Assembly (NCBI RefSeq): GCF_026163685.1
Contig: NZ_JAOXSR010000007.1
Coordinates: 169,424 to 233,423 of the forward strand
Direction: 5' to 3'
DNA: 64,000 nucleotides
Source: Oerskovia flava
GTDB lineage: Bacteria > Actinomycetota > Actinomycetes > Actinomycetales > Cellulomonadaceae
The notes under the pieces are model-generated. The model searched no databases. It was given only the letters and a program-made list of their open reading frames with translations, and was not told the origin of the DNA. Each line of letters opens with the position of its first letter. The first letter of the stretch is position 1. Made by a program: the position numbers and the translations under genes. This document shows, piece after piece, positions 16,543 to 24,912 of the stretch.

Positions 16543-18009
16543 ATGGTCTCGATCCTTCCCCAGCCCCTGTCCCTGTCCGTCGGCGACGGGGTCTTCCGGC
16601 TCGACGGCGACGTCGCCGTGGTCCCGGAGAGCACGTCGACCGCGGAGGTCGCGGAGCTCGCTGCCGCGCTCCTGACCGCAGCGGCAGGTACCCCCGTCCC
16701 CGTGGCCGCAGCCCCTTCGGCCGCCGCCAGCCCGATAGAGCTGCGTCTCGACACCGCCGAGGGCGCGGTCGGCTCGAGCCCCGAGGCGTACACGCTCACC
16801 GTGACGTCCGACGGCGTCCTCGCCACCGCGACGACGCCCGCCGGGCTCCTGCACGCCGTGCAGACCCTGTGCCAGCTCGTCGTGCCCGCCAGCACCCCCG
16901 GTGCGACGGACGTCCACGTGCCGGCCGTCGTCGTGCACGACGCGCCCCGCTTCGCGTGGCGCGGCCTCTCGGTCGACATCGCCCGCAACTTCTTCGGCGT
17001 CCCGGAGCTCATGGCGGTCATCGACGTCCTCAGCGCGTACAAGCTCAACGTCCTGCACCTGCACCTCACCGACGACCAGGGCTGGCGCATCGAGTCGCCG
17101 TCGCGGCCGGAGCTCGCGAAGCTCTCGTCCGACAGCGAGGTCGGGGGAGGGCCCGGTGGCTACCTGAGCCTCGCCGACTTCCGCGCGCTGCAGGACTACG
17201 CGGCGCAGCGCTTCGTGCGCGTCGTGCCGGAGATCGACGTCCCGGGCCACATCAACGCGGCCACGCACGTGTACGGCGAGCTCATGCCGGACGGGAAGCC
17301 GACCGACGTCTACGCCGGGATCGAGGTCGGTTTCAGCAAGCTGACCTACGACCTGCCGGCGACCGAGCCGTTCCTGCGGGACGTCTTCTCCGACCTGGCG
17401 CACGCCACCGACGGCGAGTACGTCCACATCGGCGGCGACGAGGTCCTCACCATGGAGGCCGACGAGTTCGCGCGCTTCATGGACCTCTGCCAGCAGATCG
17501 TTCACGACGCCGGCAAGAAGGTCGTCGCCTGGCAGGAGATCGCCCACGCCGAGGTGCGTCCCGGGACGGTCGTGCAGTTCTGGGACGTCCACAAGAAGGA
17601 CGTCCGGCCGTTTCTCGAGGCCGCGGAGAAGGGCGCCACGCTGCTGCTGTCTCCCGGCAACCGCGCGTACCTCGACATGAAGTACACGGCGGAGCACCCG
17701 CTCGGGCTCGAGTGGGCCGGGCTGGTCGAGCTGCGCGACTCCTACGACTGGGAGCCCGAGGAGGTCATCCCCGGGCTGCGGGCCGAGGCGATCGAGGGCG
17801 TCGAGGCGGCGGTGTGGACGGAGACGCTCACCACGCTCGACGACCTGTTCTCCATGTTGCTGCCCCGGCTCGCCGCCGTCGCCGAGGTGGCCTGGACCGC
17901 CGCGGACCGCAAGGACTGGGACGACTTCCGGGCGCGGGTCGCCGCCGAGGCCGTCCGGTGGCGTCGCGACGGCGTGAGCTACCACCCGACGCCGCAGGTC
18001 GCCTGGTAG
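16543..18009 (+). CDS. GH20 beta-N-acetylhexosaminidase
   Basis: Removes terminal GlcNAc/GalNAc from chitin oligomers, wall fragments or glycoproteins by substrate-assisted catalysis. 488 residues. The small N-terminal alpha/beta domain (about 1-130) is followed by the barrel beginning FAWRGLSVDIARNFF. The catalytic pair is Asp299-Glu300 in HIGGDEVL. LNVLHLHLTDDQGWRIE, VVPEIDVPGH and GVEAAVWTETL are further substrate-site strands of the family. There is no signal peptide, so the enzyme appears cytoplasmic or leaves by another route. This is odd beside two exported lipoproteins and suggests that imported oligosaccharides are the substrate. Confidence 0.95.
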   Translation: MVSILPQPLSLSVGDGVFRLDGDVAVVPESTSTAEVAELAAALLTAAAGTPVPVAAAPSAAASPIELRLDTAEGAVGSSPEAYTLTVTSDGVLATATTPAGLLHAVQTLCQLVVPASTPGATDVHVPAVVVHDAPRFAWRGLSVDIARNFFGVPELMAVIDVLSAYKLNVLHLHLTDDQGWRIESPSRPELAKLSSDSEVGGGPGGYLSLADFRALQDYAAQRFVRVVPEIDVPGHINAATHVYGELMPDGKPTDVYAGIEVGFSKLTYDLPATEPFLRDVFSDLAHATDGEYVHIGGDEVLTMEADEFARFMDLCQQIVHDAGKKVVAWQEIAHAEVRPGTVVQFWDVHKKDVRPFLEAAEKGATLLLSPGNRAYLDMKYTAEHPLGLEWAGLVELRDSYDWEPEEVIPGLRAEAIEGVEAAVWTETLTTLDDLFSMLLPRLAAVAEVAWTAADRKDWDDFRARVAAEAVRWRRDGVSYHPTPQVAW

Positions 18010-18065
18010 CCGAGCAGCGGGTCCGTCCGGGTGCCGGTCCGGCGCCCGGCTGGGAGGATCGGGGG

Positions 18066-19718
18066 GTGCCCTCCCGTGACGCTCGCCCGACCACGCGCCG
18101 GGGCCGTTCGCTCGCCGTCGCCCTCCTGACGATCGGGCTCGCCGCCGGTGGTTGCACCGCCGGGGCGCCGGACCGTGACACGGAGCCGACCGAGGAGGTC
18201 ACGACGACGCCCGAACCGCCCCGGGCGGTCGCGGCGACCGTCGACGGCGTCGTCACGCTGGAGCAGTCGGACCCTGCCGGCCTCGCGCTGGGAGCCAGCG
18301 AGACGTTCTTCGACGAGGCGCCGCTCGTCGTGCTCGCCGAGGTCGCGTCGGCGCCGGCGGAGGGCCTGGCGCACACGCTCGCCGGGCCGCTGCTGCTGAC
18401 CGGTGGAACGGTGGACGACGAGGCGGTGCTGGCCGAGATCGATCGGCTCGGCGCCGTCGGTCTCGTCGTCGTGGCGGACGGGTCGGCCGAGCCCACCGGC
18501 GAGGCCCTGCCCGCAGGCCTGGCCGACCGTCTCCCCGACACCACGGTCGCGACCGTCGACCCCGCGGACCTGGCGCTCCCGGAGGGCGACGACCTCACGA
18601 GCGGTGACCTCACCGGCAGCGACCTCGAGTCGTTGGCGACGTCGGTCCGCGACGCGGCGCCCGACCTGCCCGACGCCGGCGAGCCCCGCCTCGTGAGCGA
18701 CCTCCTCGTGCTGTGGGACGGCGCGCCGGAGTCCTCCGCGGCCCTCGCGTCGGCGCGTGCGGCCGGGGCGACGCCCGTCGAGACGCCGGGCGGCGACCCG
18801 CGCGCGACCACGGGCACGGTGGAGGCCGTCCACGCGGCCGGGGCGGGCGCCGTCGTCGGGATCGGAGCGTCTTTCGGCAGTCCGGACGAGCTCGCGTGGC
18901 GCGTCGGCACGGCCGCGACCGGGGTGGAGCTTCCCGGCGGGGGGCAGCTCGTGCTGCCCGGCAAGAGCTACGTGGCGCTCTACGGGTCGCCGGTGACGCC
19001 CGCCCTCGGCGTCCTGGGGGAGCAGGGCGTCCCGGAGACGATCGCCCGGGCGCAGCGCCTCGCGAAGCAGTACACCGACCTCACCGACCAGCCGGTCGTG
19101 CCGACGCTCGAGATCATCGTCACGGTCGCCTCCGGGTCGGCCGGTGACGACGGGAACTACTCCAACGAGTGGCCCGTCGAGACGTTCCTGCCGCTCGTCG
19201 ACGCGGCCGAGGAGGCCGGTGTGTACGTCGTCCTGGACTTCCAGCCGGGCCGTACGGACTTCCGTACGCAGGTCGAGGAGTACGCCGAGCTCGTGGCGCG
19301 CCCGCACGTGGGGGTCGCGCTCGACCCGGAGTGGCGGCTCGAGCCCGACGAGGTCCACCTGCGGCAGATCGGCTCGGTCGGGATCGACGAGGTCAACGAC
19401 GTCGTGGACTACCTCGCCGACCTGACGCGGGAGAACGACCTGCCGCAGAAGCTGCTCGTGCTCCACCAGTTCCGGTTGTCCATGATCACGGACCGCGAAC
19501 GCCTCGACACGAGCCGCCCCGAGCTGGCGGTGCTCATCCACGCCGACGGGCAGGGTGGCCAGCAGGCGAAGACGGCGACGTGGGAGGCCCTGCACCGCGA
19601 CGCACCGGACGGCGTGTACTGGGGGTGGAAGAACTTCTACGACGAGGACACCCCGATGCTCACGCCGGAGCAGACCTTCCGCGTGCGGCCGGTCCCGGAC
19701 TTCGTCAGCTACCAGTGA
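18066..19718 (+). CDS. Lipoprotein B: paralog of lipoprotein A
   Basis: 550 residues. Lipobox LAAGGC (Cys30). The same two-part design as the protein at 14826: CWB2-like halves (LALGASETFFDEAPLVVLAE ... GPLLLTGGTVDD ... EIDRLGAVGLVVVADG), a shared GIGASFGSPDELAWRV and ELPGGGQLVLPGKSYVALYG region, then a barrel-like C-domain (VPTLEIIVTVASGS, DGNYSNEWPVETFLPLVDAAEEAGVYVV). B keeps acidic and aromatic residues that A has lost: DPEW, HQF, HADG and YWGWKNFYDED. B is thus the better candidate for an active glycosidase, with A perhaps a binding form. GTG at 18066 follows the GH20 stop by 56 bp. The stop lies 4 bp from the converging PMT gene. Function is inferred only from fold-like patterns. Confidence 0.75.
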   Translation: MPSRDARPTTRRGRSLAVALLTIGLAAGGCTAGAPDRDTEPTEEVTTTPEPPRAVAATVDGVVTLEQSDPAGLALGASETFFDEAPLVVLAEVASAPAEGLAHTLAGPLLLTGGTVDDEAVLAEIDRLGAVGLVVVADGSAEPTGEALPAGLADRLPDTTVATVDPADLALPEGDDLTSGDLTGSDLESLATSVRDAAPDLPDAGEPRLVSDLLVLWDGAPESSAALASARAAGATPVETPGGDPRATTGTVEAVHAAGAGAVVGIGASFGSPDELAWRVGTAATGVELPGGGQLVLPGKSYVALYGSPVTPALGVLGEQGVPETIARAQRLAKQYTDLTDQPVVPTLEIIVTVASGSAGDDGNYSNEWPVETFLPLVDAAEEAGVYVVLDFQPGRTDFRTQVEEYAELVARPHVGVALDPEWRLEPDEVHLRQIGSVGIDEVNDVVDYLADLTRENDLPQKLLVLHQFRLSMITDRERLDTSRPELAVLIHADGQGGQQAKTATWEALHRDAPDGVYWGWKNFYDEDTPMLTPEQTFRVRPVPDFVSYQ

Positions 19719-19722
19719 GGGG

Positions 19723-21384
19723 TCACACCCAGCTCGGCAGCCACATGTGCAGGTGCCAGAACCAGTACGGCACCTCGATCGCGGTCCACACGGGGTAGAA
19801 GAACACGCTGACCGTGCCGATCACGGACAGCATCATGATGATCACCCACTGCGCGCGCCCGCGGGCGACGGGCAGCCGCTCGGTGCGTTCGAGCGCGACG
19901 GTCGCGACGTACACGAGCGTGAGGACCACCCACGGCGTGAACGCGATCGAGTAGAACGTGAAGATGGTGCGCTCGGAGTGCAGGAACCACGGCGCCCAGC
20001 CTGCGAGGATCCCGCTCAGCGCCGCACCGGCACGCCAGTCGCGCAGCCGCACGAGCAGCACGAGCGCGACGACGACGGCGGCGGCCGCGAGCCACCACAG
20101 GACCGGGTTGCCCACGGACGTGATCGCGCGCGAGCAGCGCTCGATCTCGCACGTGCCCTCGCCCTCGGCGAACGACCGGTAGTAGAACGACGTGGGCCGC
20201 CACTGCACGAGCCAGCCCACGGGGTGCGCCTCGTAGGGGTGCTCGGACGTGAGGCCGGTGTGGAACGACCACATCCGCGTGTGGTACTCCCACAGTGAGC
20301 GCAACGACTCCGGCAGCCACGTGACCCCGAGGGTGGGGTTCTCGGCCGCCCACTCGCGCATGTAGGAGCCGGGGGTGCGGAACCACGAGAACCAGCCGGC
20401 GACGTAGGTGAGCGCCGCGGTGGGGAGCATGACGAGCGCGGCGGGGATCGCGTCGACGAGCAGCGCGTCCTCCCACCAGCGGGTGACCCCGACGGCACGG
20501 CGCGCCAACGCGTCCCAGACCACCGACATCACGGCGAACACGGCGAAGAAGTACAGGCCGGACCACTTCACGCCGCACGCGAGGCCGAGCGCGACGGCCG
20601 CGGCCAGGCGCCACCACCGCCAGCCGAGGCGGGGACCGTAGCGCCCGACGACGCCACCGGCGTCGAGGATCGCGGCGCAGCGCTCGGCGAGCCGGCGCCG
20701 CGCCTGGTCACGGTCGAGGAGGAGGCAGCCGAACGCGACGAGCACCCAGAACATGAGGAAGTTGTCGAGCAGCCCCGTGCGTGAGTGCACGATCGCCGCG
20801 CCGTCGACCGCCAGGAGCGCCCCGGCGACGATGCCCATCGCGGTCGACGCGAACATCCGGCGGGCGATGCGGGCGAGCAGGAACACCGCGAGCGCGCCGA
20901 CCAGCGCGGAGGCGATCCGCCACGACCACGGGTTCTCTGCGCCACCGAACAGCCGCATCCCGGCCGCGATCATCCACTTGCCGACCTGTGGGTGCACCAC
21001 GTAGTCGGCCTCGGCGAGGTACGTGTCGACGTCCCCGGCCTCGAAGGCCGGGTTCGGCTCGTCGGGCCAGTCGGCCTCGTACCCGACGCGCAGCAGCGTG
21101 TACGCCTGCTTCACGTAGTACGTCTCGTCGAAGACGAGCGTCCCCGGTCGCCCGAGGTTCCACAGGCGCAGCGCTGCGGCCACCAGCGCGACGATCAGCG
21201 GACCGAGCCAGCCCCACAGCCGGTCGTGGGCGCTCACGCCGAGCGCGATCCGGCGTCGGCCGAGCAGGGTCGTCAGGAGACGGTCGCGGTGCGACGTCGT
21301 CGCCGAGGGTTCCGACGCAGCGTCGCCCGGGTGCAGCACGACGTCGGGAGGCACGACGTCGGGAGGCGGGGGCACGCTCGCCAT
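19723..21384 (-). CDS. Dolichyl-phosphate-mannose-protein mannosyltransferase (PMT)
   Basis: Integral membrane GT39/GT-C enzyme that transfers mannose from polyprenyl-phosphate-mannose to Ser/Thr of exported proteins during Sec secretion. 553 residues with ~10 membrane segments. The catalytic acidic pair is in FDETYYVKQAYTLL in the first external loop. Also visible are VDTYLAEADYVVHPQVGKWMIAAGMRLFG, typical of actinobacterial PMT, and the C-terminal GNPVLWW and FTPWVVL helices. Its place divergent to rsmI matches the mycobacterial pmt-rsmI pair. The start is ATG 21384. A TACGAT element overlaps this ATG and lies 7 nt before GTG 21375, so the in vivo start may be 21375. Confidence 0.93.
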   Translation of the reverse strand: MASVPPPPDVVPPDVVLHPGDAASEPSATTSHRDRLLTTLLGRRRIALGVSAHDRLWGWLGPLIVALVAAALRLWNLGRPGTLVFDETYYVKQAYTLLRVGYEADWPDEPNPAFEAGDVDTYLAEADYVVHPQVGKWMIAAGMRLFGGAENPWSWRIASALVGALAVFLLARIARRMFASTAMGIVAGALLAVDGAAIVHSRTGLLDNFLMFWVLVAFGCLLLDRDQARRRLAERCAAILDAGGVVGRYGPRLGWRWWRLAAAVALGLACGVKWSGLYFFAVFAVMSVVWDALARRAVGVTRWWEDALLVDAIPAALVMLPTAALTYVAGWFSWFRTPGSYMREWAAENPTLGVTWLPESLRSLWEYHTRMWSFHTGLTSEHPYEAHPVGWLVQWRPTSFYYRSFAEGEGTCEIERCSRAITSVGNPVLWWLAAAAVVVALVLLVRLRDWRAGAALSGILAGWAPWFLHSERTIFTFYSIAFTPWVVLTLVYVATVALERTERLPVARGRAQWVIIMMLSVIGTVSVFFYPVWTAIEVPYWFWHLHMWLPSWV

Positions 21385-21409
21385 CGTAGGACGTGCGAGG
21401 CTGGAGACC

Positions 21410-22318
21410 ATGAGCAACGCGCGCCCGGACCACGGCGAGGACGACGAGCAGACCATCGAGGCAGCGTCGGCACCCGCCGAGGCCGGGCACCTGGTCCTCG
21501 TGGCCACCCCCATCGGCAACGTCGAGGACGCCAGCCTCCGGCTGCGGCGCCTGCTCGCCGAGGCCGACGTCGTCGCGGCGGAGGACACCCGCCGGCTGCA
21601 CGCCCTCGCGCACCGGATGGGCGTGCAGGTCGGGGGGCGTGTCCTCAGCTACCACGAGCACAACGAGACAGAGCGGGCGGACGAGCTGCTCGACGCCGTC
21701 GCCGACGGGTCCGTGGTCGTCGTCGTCACGGACGCCGGCATGCCGAGCGTGTCCGACCCCGGCTTCCGCGTCGTGGCACGCGCCGTGGAGCGGGACCTGC
21801 CGATCACCGCCGCACCCGGGCCCAGCGCCGTCCTCACGGCCCTCGCGCTGTCGGGGCTCGCGACCGACCGGTTCTGCTTCGAGGGGTTCCCGCCCCGCAA
21901 GCCCGGCGAGCGGGCCCGCACCTTCGCGGCCCTGGTCGACGAGCCGCGGACCATGGTCTTCTTCGAAGCGCCCCACCGCATCGCCGACACCCTCGCCGCG
22001 ATGTCCGACGCGTTCGGCCCCGACCGGGCCGCCGCCGTCGCGCGCGAGCTGACCAAGACGTACGAGGAGGTGCTGCGCGGCGGCCTCGGCGAACTCGCCG
22101 ACCGCGTCACGCAGACCCCGCTGCGCGGCGAGATCTGCGTCGTCGTCGCCGGCGCCCCGCCGCGCGGCCCCGTCCCCCTCGCCGAGCTCGTGCCCCAGGT
22201 CCTCGAGCGGGTCGCGGCGGGGGAGCGCCTCAAGGACGTCGTGGGCGACGTCGCCGGTGGAGCCGGCGTCGCCAAGCGCGACCTCTACGAGGCGGCGCTC
22301 GCGGCGAGGTCTCGTTGA
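21410..22318 (+). CDS. rsmI: 16S rRNA (cytidine(1402)-2'-O)-methyltransferase
   Basis: SAM-dependent 2'-O methylation of C1402 in the decoding centre of 16S rRNA. 302 residues. After a ~26-residue acidic N-terminal extension comes the tetrapyrrole-methylase fold: GHLVLVATPIGNVEDASLRLRRLLAEADVVAAEDTRR, then SYHEHNE, VTDAGMPSVSDPGFRVV, the SAM-binding PGPSAVLTALALSG, FCFEGFPPRK and FFEAPHRI, all textbook RsmI motifs. ATG at 21410 has GGAGA just upstream. Only 25 bp separate it from the start of the divergent PMT gene. Confidence 0.96.
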   Translation: MSNARPDHGEDDEQTIEAASAPAEAGHLVLVATPIGNVEDASLRLRRLLAEADVVAAEDTRRLHALAHRMGVQVGGRVLSYHEHNETERADELLDAVADGSVVVVVTDAGMPSVSDPGFRVVARAVERDLPITAAPGPSAVLTALALSGLATDRFCFEGFPPRKPGERARTFAALVDEPRTMVFFEAPHRIADTLAAMSDAFGPDRAAAVARELTKTYEEVLRGGLGELADRVTQTPLRGEICVVVAGAPPRGPVPLAELVPQVLERVAAGERLKDVVGDVAGGAGVAKRDLYEAALAARSR

Positions 22319-22333
22319 CTCACCGGCGTCCGG

Positions 22334-22942
22334 TCAGACGTCGGTGCTCACCTCGAGCCGGACGCCCGCCGCGGCGAGATCTTCTCGCGCCTGGGCGCCG
22401 AGCTCGGGCGAGACGGGCACGGTCAGGTCGGTGAGGACGCGGGTGCGCAGGCCGAGGCCGTTCGCGTCGAGCGCGGTCGCCCGCACGCAGTGCGACTCGG
22501 CGATGCCGACGACGTCGACGCTCGTCACCCCCGCGGCGGCGAGGATCTCGGCCAGCGGGCGCCCCGCGGTGTCGACACCCTCGAACCCGGAGTAGGCCGC
22601 CTCGTAGGCGCCCTTCTTCACGCTCGCGTCGGGGGCGAGGTCGGCGAGCGCCGGGTGCAGCTCTGCGTTCGGTGTGCCGGCGAGCCCGTGCGGCGGCCAC
22701 GTGTCGACGAAGTCGGGCTCCTCGGGGTGCGTCGCGAAGTGCCGACCGGGATCGACGTGCCAGTCCTGGGTCGTGACGACGACGTCGTAGGCCTCCCGCC
22801 GCGCGGCGGCGAAGGCGGCGATGCGCTCGGCGACGGCGTGCCCGCCAGGGACCCCGAGCTCACCGCCCTCGCAGAAGGTCGGTTGCACGTCGACCACGAT
22901 CAGGGCGCGGCGTGCGGTGTCGTGCGGGTCGTTCGGTGCCAT
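22334..22942 (-). CDS. Nicotinamidase / isochorismatase-family hydrolase
   Basis: Converts nicotinamide to nicotinate in NAD salvage. 202 residues. The catalytic triad of the family is present: Asp18 (IVVDVQPTF), Lys110 (SVKKGAYEAAYSGFEG) and Cys152 (GIAESHCVRATALDA). Metal ligands Asp60, His62 (QDWHVDP), His68 and His85 (WPPH) match PncA-type enzymes, and the WPPHGLAGTPNAELHP segment is characteristic. The Cys motif ESHC differs from the common TDYC. CAGAGT lies 6 nt before ATG 22942, so probably leaderless. Divergent from the MarR-like gene at 23026; it converges on rsmI with 15 bp between stops. Confidence 0.88.
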   Translation of the reverse strand: MAPNDPHDTARRALIVVDVQPTFCEGGELGVPGGHAVAERIAAFAAARREAYDVVVTTQDWHVDPGRHFATHPEEPDFVDTWPPHGLAGTPNAELHPALADLAPDASVKKGAYEAAYSGFEGVDTAGRPLAEILAAAGVTSVDVVGIAESHCVRATALDANGLGLRTRVLTDLTVPVSPELGAQAREDLAAAGVRLEVSTDV

Positions 22943-23025
22943 GCCCTCACTCTGGCACGCGCGCGGGCCCGCGCCAACGCCGGTGATCGCCGTAGGCTGG
23001 CACCACGACGTGCGAGGAGGCCGAG

Positions 23026-23511
23026 ATGACTGACGAGGCACCGGGACCGGGCACGCGAGCACCGGCGGGCGCCGGCGGCGAGCGTCGACCGATCGGCTAC
23101 TGGCTCAAGCTCGTGGACCGGCTCATCGACGACAGCTTCGACGAGGTGTTCCACCACTCCGGGCTGACACGCCGGCACTGGCAGGTCCTCAACATGATCC
23201 GCGACGGCGTGAGCGACGCCAGCACCGTCGACGGCGTCCTGTCGCCGTTCGCGCACGGGACCACGGACCCGGGGCACGCGGCCGGGGTCAGCGCCGAGAT
23301 CGACGACCTCACGCGCCGGGGGTGGGTGCAGCGCTCGGACGCCGGCCTCACGGTCACGGTCGCGGGCAACCACGCCTACCACGACCTGCTCGACGCCGTC
23401 TCGACCTCACGGCAGCGGCTCGCCGAGGGCATCAGCCCCCAGCAGTACGACGACACGGTGGCGACGCTCGAACGGATGGCGCAGAACCTCGGGTGGCCTC
23501 CGACGGCGTAA
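23026..23511 (+). CDS. MarR-like winged-helix protein
   Basis: 161 residues. A disordered N-terminus precedes a MarR-type fold: GYWLKLVDRLIDDSFDEVFHHSGLTRRHWQVLNMIRDG (dimer helix and first HTH helix), VSAEIDDLTRRGWVQRS (wing approach), and a long C-terminal helix. Instead of a second-helix DNA-recognition sequence the middle is Pro/Gly-rich (SPFAHGTTDPGHAAG), so DNA binding is less certain than in ordinary MarR regulators. -10-like TAGGCT lies upstream and GGAGG sits 7 nt before the ATG. Ligand and targets are unknown; the divergent nicotinamidase is the nearest candidate. Confidence 0.75.
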   Translation: MTDEAPGPGTRAPAGAGGERRPIGYWLKLVDRLIDDSFDEVFHHSGLTRRHWQVLNMIRDGVSDASTVDGVLSPFAHGTTDPGHAAGVSAEIDDLTRRGWVQRSDAGLTVTVAGNHAYHDLLDAVSTSRQRLAEGISPQQYDDTVATLERMAQNLGWPPTA

Positions 23512-23545
23512 CCTGCGAGAACGCCTCGAGAGTGGGAGCACCCAG

Positions 23546-24730
23546 ATGGAGTTCCGCCGGATTCCCGGTCTGCCGCCGTACGTCTTCACGATCATCGACG
23601 GACTGAAGGTCGAGGCGCGTCGGGCCGGTCGCGACGTCGTCGACCTCGGGTTCGGCAATCCCGACCTGCCGAGCCCGCAGATCGCGGTCGACAAGCTGGC
23701 GGAGGCCGCGCACAACACCCGCAACCACCGGTACTCGGCGTCGCGCGGTATCCCGAAGCTCCGGCAGGCGGCGGCGGACCACTACCTGCGCCGGTTCGGC
23801 GTCGTCCTCGACCCCGAGACCGAGGTCATCTCGACGATCGGGGCGAAGGAAGGCTTCAGTCACCTCATGTGGGTGCTGCTGCAGCCGGGCGATGCCGCGA
23901 TCGTGCCCACACCGAGCTACCCGATCCACATCTGGGGGCCCTACTTCGCGGGCGCCGACGCCCGCCAGGTCCCCATCGGCGACGGGACCGACGCCGCGGG
24001 GTACATCGACCGTGTCATCGAGGCGTGGGAGCTGGGCTGGCCCAAGCCCCGTGTCGTCGTGCTGTCGTTCCCGCACAACCCGACGACGACCGTGGCGACG
24101 AAGGAGGACCTGCAGCGCCTCGTCGACTGGGCCCGCGGCAAGGACGTCGTGCTCGTCCACGACCTCGCCTACGCGGACATGACGTTCGACGGGTTCAAGC
24201 CGCCGTCGATCATGGAGTGCGAGGGTGCGCGCGAGGTCGCGGTCGAGCTGTACTCCATGACGAAGTCGTTCTCGATGGCCGGCTGGCGGGTCGCGTTCCT
24301 CGTGGGCCGCAGTGACGTCGTCGGCGCGCTCGCGAAGCTCAAGAGCTACCTCGACTACGGCACGTTCGGGCCGATCCAGATCGCGGCGACGGTCACGCTC
24401 AACGAGGCGACCGACTACCCGGCGGAGCTCTCGGAGGTGTACGCCTCGCGCCGCGACGCGCTGTGCGACGGCCTCGACCGGATCGGCTGGGAGATCCACC
24501 GCCCGGGCGGCACGATGTTCGCGTGGGCCCGCATCCCCGAGCCGTACCGGGAGATGGGCTCGATCGAGTTCGCGACCCACGTCGTCGAGGAGTGCGACGT
24601 CGCCGTCTCTCCCGGCGTGGGGTTCGGGCCGGGCGGGGACGAGTTCGTCCGGTTCGCGCTCATCGAGAACGAGCACCGGATCGGTCAGGCCGTGCGGGGC
24701 CTCAAGCGGGGTCTCACGCGCCTGCGGTAG
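23546..24730 (+). CDS. alaC: Alanine transaminase, AlaC-type PLP aminotransferase
   Basis: Class I aminotransferase interconverting pyruvate + glutamate and alanine + 2-oxoglutarate. 394 residues. It follows E. coli AlaC closely by memory: LPPYVFTIIDGLKVEARRAG, DLGFGNPD, HRYSASRGIPKLR, GAKEGFSHLM, VPTPSYPIHIWG and SYLDYGTFGPIQIAA. The PLP lysine is Lys240 in SMTKSFSMAGWRVAFLVG, with HNPTTT (~177-182), HDLAYADM and the C-terminal carboxylate-binding Arg in EFVRFALIENEHRI. The start ATG lies 34 bp after the MarR-like gene. A possible -10 (TAACCT) overlaps the stop of that gene. Confidence 0.9.
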   Translation: MEFRRIPGLPPYVFTIIDGLKVEARRAGRDVVDLGFGNPDLPSPQIAVDKLAEAAHNTRNHRYSASRGIPKLRQAAADHYLRRFGVVLDPETEVISTIGAKEGFSHLMWVLLQPGDAAIVPTPSYPIHIWGPYFAGADARQVPIGDGTDAAGYIDRVIEAWELGWPKPRVVVLSFPHNPTTTVATKEDLQRLVDWARGKDVVLVHDLAYADMTFDGFKPPSIMECEGAREVAVELYSMTKSFSMAGWRVAFLVGRSDVVGALAKLKSYLDYGTFGPIQIAATVTLNEATDYPAELSEVYASRRDALCDGLDRIGWEIHRPGGTMFAWARIPEPYREMGSIEFATHVVEECDVAVSPGVGFGPGGDEFVRFALIENEHRIGQAVRGLKRGLTRLR

Positions 24731-24912
24731 GCCAGACGCCCGCGGGGTCGGTTCCGCCGTCGTACCTGGTGGGCGTCGACCTGTCGGCTGGCGCGAGCGC
24801 CCACGTGTGGCCGTGCACGTGGGCTGAGGAACGCCACGACGAACGGGCGCACCACCCGCCCGACGCGCCCGACGAGTGGTGGGCGGCGTCGCACGCCGTG
24901 ATGATGGCAGGC

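Noticed and set aside
24731..24912. Possible short gene between alaC and the sugar dehydrogenase
   Set aside because: The frames present lack a ribosome site and any recognisable sequence; the stretch looks like ordinary intergenic DNA carrying the downstream promoter.
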